Of a DNA stretch of 64,000 nucleotides, positions 43,323 through 52,021 are shown in pieces. Made by a program: the position numbers and the translations under genes. This DNA comes from Flavobacteriaceae bacterium PS02337 (GTDB lineage Bacteria; Bacteroidota; Bacteroidia; Flavobacteriales; Flavobacteriaceae), in assembly GCA_029959285.1 (NCBI GenBank), contig JASCOE010000006.1, positions 238,565 to 302,564 of the forward strand, written 5' to 3'. Each line of letters begins with the position of its first letter. Positions within the stretch are counted from its first letter, which is position 1. The notes below the pieces were generated by a model. That model was given only the letters and a program-made list of their open reading frames with translations. It ran no database searches and was not told the origin of the DNA.

Positions 43323-44381
43323 ATGAAAATAAAAATAATTGGTATTGGGAGTTATATTCCTAATTTAGAAGTAAAAAACACAGACTTTGACAAACATATT
43401 TTTTTGAATGAAGATGGAACTCCATTTGGCTATCCGAACGAAGTCGTTATAAAAAAATTCAAAGGCATTACCGGAATCGAAAATCGACGTTATGCAGAAC
43501 CACAATACACAGCATCAGATTTAGCCTTTTTTGCAGCTCAAAAAGCAATTGCTAATGCAAATATCGATGCAGAAACTTTAGACTATATTATTTTTGCACA
43601 CAACTTTGGCGATGTAAAAACGGGCACACATCAAACGGATATTTTACCAAGTTTAGCAACGCGTGTTAAAAACAAATTAGGAATTAAAAATCCTAAATGT
43701 GTGGCTTACGATATTCTTTTTGGGTGTCCAGGATGGATTGAAGGTGTTCTTCAAGCAAATGCTTTCATCAAATCGGGAATGGCAAAAAGAGTTATGGTAA
43801 TTGGAGCTGAAACCCTTTCAAGAGTTGTTGACGATCACGATCGTGATTCGATGATTTATTCTGATGGAGCGGGAGTTTCTATTTTAGAAGCCTCACCAGA
43901 TGAAGCAGGATTATTGGCTTACGAAAGTGCTACTTACGCTAATGATGAAGCAAATTATCTTTTCTTCGGAAAATCATACAATCCAGAGTTAGATCCAGAC
44001 ATCAAATACATTAAAATGTATGGGCGTAAAATCTACGAATTTGCTTTAAGCAACGTTCCTCTAGCTATGAAAAGCTGTTTGGATAAAAGTGGAATTGCAA
44101 TTGATGAAGTAAAAAAAATCCTAATTCATCAAGCAAACGAAAAAATGGACGAAGCGATTATCGAACGTTTTTACAAACTTTACGATAAAACTGCTCCAAA
44201 AGACATTATGCCAATGAGTATTCATGATTTAGGAAACAGCAGTGTGGCAACAGTTCCAACTTTATACGATTTAATCCTTCAAGGAAAAATTGAAAACCAC
44301 GAAATCAACAAAGGTGATGTTGTTATTTTTGCTTCAGTTGGAGCGGGAATGAACATTAATGCTTTTGTCTACAGATATTAA
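43323..44381 (+). CDS. 3-oxoacyl-ACP synthase III-like thiolase-fold enzyme
   Basis: 352 residues. KAS III fold with the catalytic triad Cys135 (ILFGCPGWIEG), His269 (KILIHQANEKM) and Asn305 (HDLGNSSVAT). The length and the N-terminal insertion (DKHIFLNEDGTPFGYPNE) differ from housekeeping FabH (about 320-330 residues), placing it among the FabH-like ketoacyl-ACP synthases of Bacteroidota that condense acyl groups in specialised or flexirubin-type lipid pathways; no such cluster surrounds it here, so the substrate is open. Monocistronic with its own terminator. Confidence 0.85.
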   Translation: MKIKIIGIGSYIPNLEVKNTDFDKHIFLNEDGTPFGYPNEVVIKKFKGITGIENRRYAEPQYTASDLAFFAAQKAIANANIDAETLDYIIFAHNFGDVKTGTHQTDILPSLATRVKNKLGIKNPKCVAYDILFGCPGWIEGVLQANAFIKSGMAKRVMVIGAETLSRVVDDHDRDSMIYSDGAGVSILEASPDEAGLLAYESATYANDEANYLFFGKSYNPELDPDIKYIKMYGRKIYEFALSNVPLAMKSCLDKSGIAIDEVKKILIHQANEKMDEAIIERFYKLYDKTAPKDIMPMSIHDLGNSSVATVPTLYDLILQGKIENHEINKGDVVIFASVGAGMNINAFVYRY

Positions 44382-44384
44382 TAT

Positions 44385-44439
44385 TCAGTTGCAGTAATCA
44401 GTTGAACAAACTGTAAACTGCGACTTTAAACTGAAAACT
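44385..44439. repeat. Inverted repeat of the CAGTTGCAGTAATCAGTT family
   Basis: TTCAGTTGCAGTAATCAGTT on the left pairs imperfectly with AAACTGTAAACTGCGACT..ACTGAAAAC on the right. It is the same word set as the tandem copies at 19476-19616. Confidence 0.65.
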
Positions 44440-44441
44440 AA

Positions 44442-44473
44442 AAAAAGTCCGCATCCTTAAATGCGGACTTTTT
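44442..44473 (+). terminator. Terminator after the KAS III-like gene
   Basis: A perfect 13-bp stem (AAAAAGTCCGCAT / ATGCGGACTTTTT) with a 6-nt loop. Confidence 0.9.
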
Positions 44474-44475
44474 AG

Positions 44476-44483
44476 TATATTTG
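44476..44483 (+). promoter_or_regulatory. -7 box of the methyltransferase gene
   Basis: TATATTTG immediately follows the terminator and lies 25 nt before the ATG. The -33 position falls inside the terminator stem and has no TTG. Confidence 0.5.
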
Positions 44484-44508
44484 CGCCTTTGTTGTTAAAA
44501 ACTATAAA

Positions 44509-45036
44509 ATGTACGAAAAAACATTTCCGAATAAAAGATTCAAACTTACCTTAGAATTTTTACAAAAACACGTTAGCACATCTGAAACCATTTTTGATTT
44601 TGGCGTACCAAATCCGTTTTCTAAAATAATGGAAGAAAATGGTTATACTGTAAAAAATACAAAAGGCGAAGATTTAGACAACGATCAAACGGCGCTACAA
44701 ACAGAAGATTACACTGTTTTTACTGCATTTGAAATTTTCGAACATTTACTAAATCCATATACAATTTTAGAAAACGTAAAATGCGATAAATTGCTAATTT
44801 CAATTCCTTTACGTTTATGGTTTTCTCCAGCATATCGTTCTAAAACAGATATGTGGGACAGACATTATCATGAATTCGAAGATTGGCAATTAGACTGGCT
44901 TTTAGAAAAAACGGGATGGAAAATTACAGACCGTTTGCAATTTACACATCCGGTAAAAAAGTTGGGCTTGAGACCTTTACTAAGATATTTTACTCCGAGA
45001 TATTATATTGTTGTAGCTGAGAAAATTCATAATTAA
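44509..45036 (+). CDS. Class I SAM-dependent methyltransferase
   Basis: 175 residues. A glycine-poor motif I (IFDFGVPNPFSKIMEENGY), motif II-like GEDLDND and the motif TAFEIFEHLLNPYTIL (typical F-E-H-L post-motif of Methyltransf_11/23 enzymes) followed by LLISIPLRLWFSPAY. The HYHEFEDWQLDWLL segment suggests a small-molecule or lipid-like substrate. It is 24 nt upstream of a glycosyltransferase gene, so it may act on the same envelope glycan. Confidence 0.75.
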   Translation: MYEKTFPNKRFKLTLEFLQKHVSTSETIFDFGVPNPFSKIMEENGYTVKNTKGEDLDNDQTALQTEDYTVFTAFEIFEHLLNPYTILENVKCDKLLISIPLRLWFSPAYRSKTDMWDRHYHEFEDWQLDWLLEKTGWKITDRLQFTHPVKKLGLRPLLRYFTPRYYIVVAEKIHN

Positions 45037-45060
45037 TAATTTACAATTCATAATTATTTT

Positions 45061-45909
45061 ATGAAATATTACATCGTCATTCCCGCGCACAACGAACAAG
45101 ATTTAATTGGCTTAACTTTACAATCATTAGTATCTCAGACAGTTTTGCCATCAAAAGTTGTGGTTGTCAATGACAATTCTACAGATAAAACCGAAGAAGT
45201 TGTATTAAGTTTTGCAAAAGAGAATCCATATATTTCTGTTGTAAACAAAACTTCAGATGCGATTCACTTGCCAGGGAGCAAAGTAATTCAGGCTTTTCAA
45301 AAAGGATTTGAAACGCTGGATTCAGATTATGATATAATTGTAAAAATAGACGGCGATTTAATTTTTCCTTCAAACTATTTCGAAACTATAATCAAACATT
45401 TCGAATCTGATCCAAAAATCGGAATGGTTGGCGGATTTTGCTATATTGATAAAAACGGAGAATGGGTTTTAGAAAATCTCACCGATAAAGATCATATTCG
45501 CGGCGCTCTAAAAGCATACAGAAAAGAAACTTATCAGCAAATTGGAGGTTTAAAACCTGCAATGGGCTGGGATACAGTTGATGAATTATTATGTAAATAT
45601 TACGATTGGAAAATTGTTACAGACCAATCTTTACATGTAAAACATCTTAAACCAACTGGCGCAAACTACAACAAAACAGCTCGCTACAAACAAGGCGAAG
45701 CTTTTTATACTTTAGGTTATGGTTTCTGGATCACGGCAATTGCTTCGGCAAAATTGGCCATTATGAAGAAAAAACCATTTCTATTTTTAGACTATATCAA
45801 AGGATTTTTGAAAGCTAAAAAAGCTAAAACGCCTTTATTAGTCACTCCTGAACAAGCTAAATTTATTAGAAATTATCGTTTACAGAAAATGAAACAAAAG
45901 TTAATTTGA
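45061..45909 (+). CDS. Glycosyltransferase family 2
   Basis: 282 residues, GT-A fold: VIPAHNEQDLIGLTLQSL, VVVNDNSTDKT, and the metal-binding DxD-like IVKIDGDLIFPSNYF, then GGLKPAMGWDTVDELL with the acidic acceptor motif. There is no membrane domain of the processive type, so it transfers single sugars from a nucleotide sugar at the inner membrane. It follows the methyltransferase and precedes the MlaE/MlaF pair after 79 bp. Confidence 0.87.
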   Translation: MKYYIVIPAHNEQDLIGLTLQSLVSQTVLPSKVVVVNDNSTDKTEEVVLSFAKENPYISVVNKTSDAIHLPGSKVIQAFQKGFETLDSDYDIIVKIDGDLIFPSNYFETIIKHFESDPKIGMVGGFCYIDKNGEWVLENLTDKDHIRGALKAYRKETYQQIGGLKPAMGWDTVDELLCKYYDWKIVTDQSLHVKHLKPTGANYNKTARYKQGEAFYTLGYGFWITAIASAKLAIMKKKPFLFLDYIKGFLKAKKAKTPLLVTPEQAKFIRNYRLQKMKQKLI

Positions 45910-45935
45910 TTGGTAAAACAATCGAAAAAGCTGAA

Positions 45936-45956
45936 CTCATAACTCAAAACTCATAA
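45936..45956. repeat. CTCATAACTCAAAACTCATAA repeat word
   Basis: A 21-nt word before the mlaE-like gene matches the terminal inverted repeats of the four-helix-bundle cassette at 48191-48589. A related, weaker sequence (AATTCATAATT twice) lies at about 45026-45057. Confidence 0.75.
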
Positions 45957-45988
45957 CTTCTTTTTACCTTAGCCAATATTTAAAAATT

Positions 45989-46735
45989 ATGATGCTAATT
46001 CGTTATTTATCCCAAATCGGGAGATATTTTTTAATGCTGAAAGAAATTTTCAATAAACAGACCAAATGGCCTGTGATGAAAAGTCTAATTCTAAAAGAAA
46101 TCGATGACCTTATTATTGACTCTCTTGGAATTGTTTGCTTTATCTCTTTTTTCATCGGAGGAGTTGTTGCAATTCAGACAGCACTTAACTTAACTAATCC
46201 ATTAATTCCAAAATATTTAATTGGTTTTGCTACACGTCAATCTGTAATTTTGGAGTTTGCTCCTACTTTTATTTCGGTTATTATGGCCGGAAAAATGGGA
46301 TCTTACATTACTTCAAGTATCGGAACAATGCGTGTTACAGAGCAAATTGATGCCTTAGAAGTTATGGGAGTTAACTCTTTAAACTATCTTGTTTTTCCTA
46401 AAATTGTAGCTTTACTAATGTATCCTTTCGTAATTTGCATTAGTATGTTTTTGGGAATTTTTGGAGGATGGCTTGCTTCTGCTTATGGCGGATTTTCAAC
46501 TAGCGAGGATTTTATTGCTGGAGCTCAAATGGAATTTATCCCTTTTCATATTACATACGCTTTCATTAAAACTTTAATTTTTGCGATGTTGTTAGCGACA
46601 ATTCCTTCTTTTCATGGATATTACATGAAAGGTGGCGCATTAGAAGTTGGTAAAGCAAGTACAGTTTCGTTTGTATGGACATCAGTTTGTATCATTCTTT
46701 TTAATTATATATTAACTCAATTATTATTAGGATAA
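45989..46735 (+). CDS. MlaE-family ABC transporter permease
   Basis: 248 residues with five to six membrane segments and the MlaE/TrgD signature GGVVAIQTALNL, then EFAPTFISVIMAGKMGSYITSSIGTMRVTEQIDALEVMGVNSL. MlaE with MlaF and an MCE-domain protein moves phospholipids between the membranes. The ATPase gene overlaps by one base (TAATG). No MCE (MlaD) gene follows in this window. Confidence 0.92.
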   Translation: MMLIRYLSQIGRYFLMLKEIFNKQTKWPVMKSLILKEIDDLIIDSLGIVCFISFFIGGVVAIQTALNLTNPLIPKYLIGFATRQSVILEFAPTFISVIMAGKMGSYITSSIGTMRVTEQIDALEVMGVNSLNYLVFPKIVALLMYPFVICISMFLGIFGGWLASAYGGFSTSEDFIAGAQMEFIPFHITYAFIKTLIFAMLLATIPSFHGYYMKGGALEVGKASTVSFVWTSVCIILFNYILTQLLLG

Positions 46736-47502
46736 TGATAGAAGTAAAAAACATTGAAAAATCGTTTGGTGACAGCAAAGTTTTAAAAGGCGTTTCGACC
46801 GTTTTTGAAACTGGAAAAACCAACTTGATTATAGGACAAAGTGGATCTGGAAAAACAGTTTTATTAAAAACACTTTTAGGAATTCACACGCCAGATTCAG
46901 GGACAATTGAATTTGACGGAAGAATTTATTCTGACTTAGACAAAGATGAAAAACGTGAATTAAGAACTGAAATCGGAATGGTATTTCAAGGTTCAGCATT
47001 ATTTGATTCAATGACAGTTGCAGAAAACGTAGCTTTCCCGTTGAGAATGTTCACCAATAACACCAAAGCACAAATCAAAGAAAGAGTAGATTTTGTTTTA
47101 GAAAGAGTAAATCTTGTTGAAGCTCACAAAAAATTACCTTCTGAGATTTCTGGAGGAATGCAAAAACGTGTGGCAATTGCCCGTGCGATTGTAAACAATC
47201 CGAAGTATTTATTTTGTGATGAACCAAACTCTGGTCTTGATCCAAATACTTCTACTTTGATTGATAATTTGATTCAGGAAATTACAAAAGAGTATAATAT
47301 TACAACTGTGATTAACACACACGATATGAACTCTGTAATGGAAATTGGTGAAAATATTGTTTTCTTAAAGAAAGGAATAAAAGCTTGGCAAGGAACAAAA
47401 GAAGAAATTTTCGTAACCGATAATAAAGATATCGTCAAATTCGTTTACTCATCAAATCTATTTAAGAAAGTTAGAGAAGCTTATTTAAAAGATATGAAAT
47501 AA
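46735..47502 (+). CDS. MlaF-type ABC transporter ATP-binding protein
   Basis: 255 residues: Walker A IGQSGSGKTVLL, Q-loop MVFQGSALFD, signature SGGMQKRVAIARA (the MlaF/MkI-type SGGMxKR), Walker B YLFCDEPNSGLDP and switch His in VINTHDM. It powers the MlaE permease encoded just upstream. An unusually short C-terminus with a lysine-rich tail is normal for the family. Confidence 0.93.
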   Translation: MIEVKNIEKSFGDSKVLKGVSTVFETGKTNLIIGQSGSGKTVLLKTLLGIHTPDSGTIEFDGRIYSDLDKDEKRELRTEIGMVFQGSALFDSMTVAENVAFPLRMFTNNTKAQIKERVDFVLERVNLVEAHKKLPSEISGGMQKRVAIARAIVNNPKYLFCDEPNSGLDPNTSTLIDNLIQEITKEYNITTVINTHDMNSVMEIGENIVFLKKGIKAWQGTKEEIFVTDNKDIVKFVYSSNLFKKVREAYLKDMK

Positions 47503-47536
47503 TTAAAAAACTCCAATTCTTTGGAAATCTCAAATA

Positions 47537-47584
47537 AAAAAATCCCAAATTCCAACATCATCAAATTGGAATTTGGGATTTTTT
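47537..47584. terminator. Bidirectional terminator between mlaF-like and sprT-like genes
   Basis: A perfect stem of about 19 bp (AAAAAATCCCAAATTCCAA / its complement) with a 10-nt loop sits between the converging genes and reaches into the sprT-like stop codon. Confidence 0.9.
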
Positions 47585-48185
47585 ATTGAACGTTTATCAA
47601 TTCGACTTCAGCATTTGGATTAAAAAGATAAGTCTTTCCAGAACTGATTTCTAAACATTCAAAACGTTTTGTTCTAACAGCTATTTTTTTAAAAACTTTA
47701 CCATTTTTGATTCTAAAAACACTTCCGTAGGGAATTTCGAAAACATAGTTTTTATCATTCTCTTTATCATATTGTTTTAACGCCAAAGATAAAGTTGTAT
47801 CGGTATCGCTACTTGCAGACGGATTCTTGAAATGTCTTGCCAACAATGGTAATATTTGTCCCGGAAATATTTCTGGTCGAATAAACGGAACCATTAAACG
47901 CTGAAAAGTATATTTCCATTCATTTCCGTGCGGTTTTATATTTCTACCAAACTTTTCAAAAGCTACCAAATGTGCAATTTCATGAATCAATGTGATTAAA
48001 AATCTATATTTATTCAAACTTGCATTAACAGTAATTTCATGTTTTCCACTTGGCCCGCGTCGATAATCACCGTGACGCGTCTGACGCTCGTTTACGATTT
48101 TCAAATGAACCTGATTGGCCACTATCAAATCAAAAACGGGTTTTACCGCATGTTCTGGAATGTATTTAGCTAAAGTTTCGCTCAA
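47583..48185 (-). CDS. SprT-like zinc metallopeptidase domain protein
   Basis: 200 residues. The zincin motif LIHEIAHLVAF (His68, Glu69, His72) with a third His in IKPHGNEWKYTFQRL (His86) is the SprT/Spartan pattern. The C-terminal part (VFEIPYGSVFRIKNGKVFKKIAVRTKRFEC) resembles the zinc-ribbon-like region of SprT but keeps only one clear Cys, so the ribbon may be lost. Likely cytosolic; Spartan relatives act on DNA-protein crosslinks, but the bacterial role is unproven. Confidence 0.82.
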   Translation of the reverse strand: MSETLAKYIPEHAVKPVFDLIVANQVHLKIVNERQTRHGDYRRGPSGKHEITVNASLNKYRFLITLIHEIAHLVAFEKFGRNIKPHGNEWKYTFQRLMVPFIRPEIFPGQILPLLARHFKNPSASSDTDTTLSLALKQYDKENDKNYVFEIPYGSVFRIKNGKVFKKIAVRTKRFECLEISSGKTYLFNPNAEVELINVQ

Positions 48186-48190
48186 TTTAG

Positions 48191-48589
48191 TTATGAATTA
48201 TGAGTTTTGAGTTATGAGTTTTTTCTTTGACGTTATAATTATGCTTTTTATGATTTTCAGAACTTCTTCACATTGCTTGTGCATGGATTCAAATTCAGCA
48301 ATAGTAATATAATTTGTTGCAATTAATATTTCTAACCAATACATTGATTCATTACATTCTTTCTGAGAAATAGACAATTTATGTATAAAATCAGGCTTAC
48401 TTTGCGCATTGACAGCTTCACGAACATTCGCGCCAACAGAGGTAATTGAACGTAAAAATTGTTTACTCATTACAAATTCCTTCCTTTCTGCAACTAGCCA
48501 TTTATAAAAATTAACCCCTCTTACAGCCAACTCAAAACTTTTAGTTTTCACAATACTCTCACTCATAATTCAAAACTCATAATTCATAA
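48191..48589. mobile_element. Putative minimal mobile cassette: four-helix-bundle gene inside 28-bp terminal inverted repeats
   Basis: The left end (48191-48218, TTATGAATTATGAGTTTTGA..) and the right end (48562-48589, ..AAAACTCATAATTCATAA) are inverted copies with one mismatch in 28. The only gene inside uses a start codon located in the right repeat and a stop codon located in the left repeat, so its last six residues are encoded by the repeat. A stray copy of the repeat word lies at 45936-45956. No transposase is present, so any mobility would be in trans. Confidence 0.6.
48198..48566 (-). CDS. Four-helix bundle protein (S23 / 23S rRNA intervening-sequence family)
   Basis: 122 residues of four amphipathic helices with the family pattern SFELAVRGVNFYKWLVAERKEF, QFLRSITSVGANVREAVNAQSK, FIHKLSISQKECNESMYWLEIL. 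The family was first noted as an ORF in 23S rRNA intervening sequences and its fold is shared with the accessory protein Avd of diversity-generating retroelements; the function of standalone copies is unknown. The gene sits between terminal inverted repeats and separates sprT-like from SDR genes that share its orientation. Confidence 0.9.
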   Translation of the reverse strand: MSESIVKTKSFELAVRGVNFYKWLVAERKEFVMSKQFLRSITSVGANVREAVNAQSKPDFIHKLSISQKECNESMYWLEILIATNYITIAEFESMHKQCEEVLKIIKSIIITSKKKLITQNS

Positions 48590-48593
48590 TTGT

Positions 48594-49271
48594 TTACGGA
48601 TTCGTTGAAGAGACTTCTAAAACTTTTCCGTTAAAATATTTATTTCCGTTAAGAGTAAAATCATAAATATAAGTTGCCATTCCTTCTGCAGAAATTGGAG
48701 CTTGATAACCTGGGAAAGCTTCGTTAAGCATTTCAGTCTGAACTGAACCTAAAGCTAGAACATTAAACGAAATTCCTTTTTCTTTATATTCTTCTGCAAG
48801 CAATTCAGTTAAAGTAATTACAGCTCCTTTACTTGAACTATAAGCGGCTAATCCCGCAAATTTCAAGCTTCCGCGAACACCGCCAATTGAACTGATCGTT
48901 ACAACATGACTTCCTTTTTCTAAATACGGAATACAGATTCTAGTAAGATTAGCAACTGCAAAAACATTCACTTTGTAAATACTTTCAAAATCTGCTTGAG
49001 TTGTTTCTGCAAAAGGTTTCAAAAGTAAAGCACCTGCATTATGAACAACAGCATCAACTTTTTTCCAAGTTGAAGAAAGAAAACTTTCTACTTCTGTCAA
49101 AGCTGTTTCATCTGCCAAATCAATAGATAAGCAAGTTATATTTTGATGTTCTAAAAGTGTTTTAGGTATTTTTCTAGAAATGGCTAAAACCTTATTTCCT
49201 GCATTTGCAAATTGCAAAGCCAATTCATAACCAATTCCTCTGCTTGTTCCGGTAACAATAATATTTTTCAT
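48594..49271 (-). CDS. SDR family NAD(P)-dependent oxidoreductase
   Basis: 225 residues: cofactor loop TGTSRGIGYELAL, NNAG variant VVHNAGALLL, catalytic Ser in ISSIGG and YSSSKGAV (YxxxK). Classical short-chain dehydrogenase of about 225-250 residues; the substrate cannot be read from sequence. Expressed from a TATTTTTG box 4 nt before the ATG; followed by the four-helix cassette. Confidence 0.88.
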   Translation of the reverse strand: MKNIIVTGTSRGIGYELALQFANAGNKVLAISRKIPKTLLEHQNITCLSIDLADETALTEVESFLSSTWKKVDAVVHNAGALLLKPFAETTQADFESIYKVNVFAVANLTRICIPYLEKGSHVVTISSIGGVRGSLKFAGLAAYSSSKGAVITLTELLAEEYKEKGISFNVLALGSVQTEMLNEAFPGYQAPISAEGMATYIYDFTLNGNKYFNGKVLEVSSTNP

Positions 49272-49275
49272 GCAA

Positions 49276-49283
49276 CAAAAATA
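49276..49283 (-). promoter_or_regulatory. -7 box of the SDR gene (leaderless layout)
   Basis: On the minus strand TATTTTTG ends exactly 4 nt before the ATG at 49271. The -33 region falls in the end of the M28 gene and has no TTG. Confidence 0.5.
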
Positions 49284-49306
49284 ATCAAATGCTGTAAAAT
49301 GACCTC

Positions 49307-50284
49307 TTATTTATTCATGGTAATTTCCTGTGTCGGCGAAACTGCAATTTTGGTTACAGCAGGCAATAATTCTTGTGTGAATGCCGTAATATGCGGAATG
49401 TCCATCACTTTAAATTCGTCTGAAACATGGTGATAAAAATCGAAGTTTTCAAAATCAAAAGTACTTATTGATTGACAAGGTTTTTTGAAAACATCATAAA
49501 ATGAATAATTATCAGATCTGTAAAACAATTCATATTCGGCTTCTTTTGGTAAAAATCCGATGGTATTTTTTCCTGTATATTCGTTTATTTTAGACGCCAT
49601 ATTCGATTTATCAAAACCTGTAATGTATGCCAAATAATCTCTTTTCATCGGAACACCAATCATTTCGATATTTAATTGTGTGTAAAGATTAAAATCTTGC
49701 TTTTTCAATTTCTGAACTAAACTTTTTGAACCTAACAATCCCTTTTCTTCTCCAGCAAAAAACACAACCAATATACTGCGTTTGTTTGTTTTTGTTTTAG
49801 CAAAATATTTCGCCATTGCGGCAACAGATGTTACGCCAGAAGCATCATCATTAGCACCATTATTAATTTTATCAGCTTGTTCCTTTTTCTCAATTCCGAT
49901 ATGATCATAGTGCGCGCTTAGAACCACAAATTCTTTTTTTAATTCAGGGTCTGTTCCTTCTATTACTCCAACGATATTAAAAGCTGGAGATTTAAAATTA
50001 GTCAACGTATCGCGATAAGTTTTAAAATAAGGTTTAATGTTGTTTTTCTTTAAAAAATCTTCTAAAAAAACTGCCGCTTTTTCGATTCCTTTTGTTCCTG
50101 TTTCGCGTCCTTCTAATTCATCTGAAGAAAGATATTTTAAGAAATCTGAAATTTCAGTTTCACTTACTTTGTAATTAACTTCAATTTGTTTTGAATCTGA
50201 TTTTGAATCTTTTTCGACATTAACTGTTGTACTGGATTTACACGCGAATAAAATGAACGGAAGTAAAAAGTATAGTTTTTTCAT
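49307..50284 (-). CDS. M28-family metallopeptidase lipoprotein
   Basis: 325 residues. Lipoprotein signal MKKLYFLLPFILFAC. Zinc ligands of M28: LSAHYDHIG, NGANDDASGV, VFFAGEEKGLLGS, YHHVSDEF. Family members are secreted aminopeptidases. The C-terminal tail is about 25 residues beyond the last ligand. It lies upstream of the SDR gene on the same strand. Confidence 0.9.
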   Translation of the reverse strand: MKKLYFLLPFILFACKSSTTVNVEKDSKSDSKQIEVNYKVSETEISDFLKYLSSDELEGRETGTKGIEKAAVFLEDFLKKNNIKPYFKTYRDTLTNFKSPAFNIVGVIEGTDPELKKEFVVLSAHYDHIGIEKKEQADKINNGANDDASGVTSVAAMAKYFAKTKTNKRSILVVFFAGEEKGLLGSKSLVQKLKKQDFNLYTQLNIEMIGVPMKRDYLAYITGFDKSNMASKINEYTGKNTIGFLPKEAEYELFYRSDNYSFYDVFKKPCQSISTFDFENFDFYHHVSDEFKVMDIPHITAFTQELLPAVTKIAVSPTQEITMNK

Positions 50285-50368
50285 GGTTTTATATTGAATT
50301 GGTTTTGTTTTTTAATGAAAAGCAACTTGAAAGCATAAACTTATGAAAAGTAAAAGAATATTCATAAA

Positions 50369-50402
50369 AAAACCCTTTCAAACTAAAATCTGAAAGGGTT
50401 TA
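50369..50402. terminator. Terminator between acyl-CoA dehydrogenase and M28 genes
   Basis: A stem of about 12 bp (AAACCCTTTCA / TGAAAGGGTTT plus flanking A-T) with a 10-nt loop lies 21 nt downstream of the acyl-CoA dehydrogenase stop (minus strand). Confidence 0.85.
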
Positions 50403-50422
50403 ATCTATATTTATAAAATGAA

Positions 50423-51565
50423 TTATCCAGCGATAACCGATCTTGAAATTACAATTTTCTGAATTTCTGAAGTTCCTTCGTAAATCTGAGTAATTTTTGC
50501 ATCGCGCATGAAACGCTCCACGTGATATTCTTTTACATATCCATTTCCTCCGTGAATTTGAACCGCTTCAACAGCAGTGTCCATAGCAACTTGCGAAGCA
50601 AATAATTTCGCCATTGCGCCACTTACGTCGTAATTTTTATGTTGGTCTTTATCCCAAGCTGCTTTCATACATAAATGACGAGCCGCTTCGATATTTACAG
50701 CCATATCCGCCAATTTGAAAGCAATCGCTTGATGATTACAGATTTCTGTTCCAAAAGCTTTACGTTCTTTAGAATATTTCAAAGCCAATTCGTAAGCTCC
50801 AGATGCAATTCCTAATGCTTGAGAAGCAATTCCGATTCTACCGCCGGCAAGCGTTTTCATTGCAAATTTAAATCCGAAACCATCTTCTCCAATTCTATTT
50901 TCTTTTGGAACTTTCACATCAGAAAACATTAAAGAATGTGTATCAGAACCACGAATTCCCATTTTTTGCTCTTTAGGACCAACTGAAAAACCTGGCATAT
51001 CTTTCGTCATAATTAAAGCATTAATTCCTTTATGCTTTAACTCTGGATGCGTTTGTGCAATTACTAAATATACAGAAGCTGTGTTTCCGTTTGTAATCCA
51101 GTTTTTGGTTCCATTTACCAAGTAATGATCTCCCATGTCAATCGCGGTAGTTTTTTGCGAAGTTGCATCACTTCCCGCTTCCGGCTCACTTAAACAAAAT
51201 GCTCCATGAATTTCTCCAGATGCTAAACCTGGTAAATATTTTTGTTTTTGCTCTTCCGTTCCGAATTCTTGTAATCCCCAACAAACCAGAGAATTATTTA
51301 CAGACATTACTACAGAAGCTGAAGCATCGACTTTAGAAATTTCTTCCATTGCAATAATATAAGAAATGGCATCTAGACCGCTTCCTCCGTATTTTGGGTC
51401 CACCATCATTCCCATAAATCCAAGCTCACCCATTTTTTTGACTTGCTCCGTAGGGAAAATTTGTTTTTCGTCACGTTCAATAACTCCCGGTAATAATTCA
51501 TTTTGAGCAAAATCTCTCGCTGCCTGCTGAATCATTAAATGTTCTTCGGTAAGATTAAAATCCAT
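50423..51565 (-). CDS. Acyl-CoA dehydrogenase (short/branched-chain type)
   Basis: The start at MDFNLTEEHLM is preferred to a Met ten codons upstream because family members begin there. 380 residues: FAD-binding CLSEPEAGSD and NWITNG, and the catalytic Glu in QIYEGTSEIQ near the end. It oxidises acyl-CoA to enoyl-CoA in the cytosol; the EGTSEIQ Glu position is that of short-chain and butyryl-type enzymes, but chain length is not certain. Monocistronic. Confidence 0.93.
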   Translation of the reverse strand: MDFNLTEEHLMIQQAARDFAQNELLPGVIERDEKQIFPTEQVKKMGELGFMGMMVDPKYGGSGLDAISYIIAMEEISKVDASASVVMSVNNSLVCWGLQEFGTEEQKQKYLPGLASGEIHGAFCLSEPEAGSDATSQKTTAIDMGDHYLVNGTKNWITNGNTASVYLVIAQTHPELKHKGINALIMTKDMPGFSVGPKEQKMGIRGSDTHSLMFSDVKVPKENRIGEDGFGFKFAMKTLAGGRIGIASQALGIASGAYELALKYSKERKAFGTEICNHQAIAFKLADMAVNIEAARHLCMKAAWDKDQHKNYDVSGAMAKLFASQVAMDTAVEAVQIHGGNGYVKEYHVERFMRDAKITQIYEGTSEIQKIVISRSVIAG

Positions 51566-51674
51566 AATTATATACTTTAATTGTTTTTCAACCAAATTTC
51601 AAGATGATCCGTTTAGTTGATGGTTCTGTTTTTTTGTGTTTTTTTGGTGCCCGATTTTCTAATGCAAAGGCTTC

Positions 51675-51705
51675 CAAAGATACTTTTTAAAAGTGTAATT
51701 TACAA
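51675..51705 (-). promoter_or_regulatory. Promoter of the acyl-CoA dehydrogenase gene
   Basis: On the minus strand: TTG (51705-51703), 20 bp, TATCTTTG (51682-51675), a full consensus match. It predicts a leader of about 105 nt. Confidence 0.65.
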
Positions 51706-52021
51706 TGCGCGCATATAAAATTAATAGATCAGCAAAGATTACGATAACGTTTTCGTAATTATTTAGCTTTTGATGAAAATGAAAGTAAATTTCGCAACAA
51801 AAACTCTAATTTTTAAGAATCATATTAGTACTCTGAAAACATCGCAAAATCTTCACAATTGACAAGCTTTTAAAGTCAAAAAGTTAAACAATTCTTAAAA
51901 CGCGTAAAAGTACGTAAAACAACTCTTACTAATTTGATTTTTAATGTAATACAAAAATTAACCTTAAAATCGCCTAGAAAAAAACATTCTAAAAATGATC
52001 GAAATATTGATAAATTAACAT
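51706..52021. other. AT-rich intergenic stretch without recognisable gene
   Basis: Between the acyl-CoA dehydrogenase promoter and the chalcone-isomerase-like gene I see no ORF, repeat or dyad longer than about 8 bp. A short CGATAACGTTTTCG palindromic piece lies at about 51740-51755. Confidence 0.5.
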
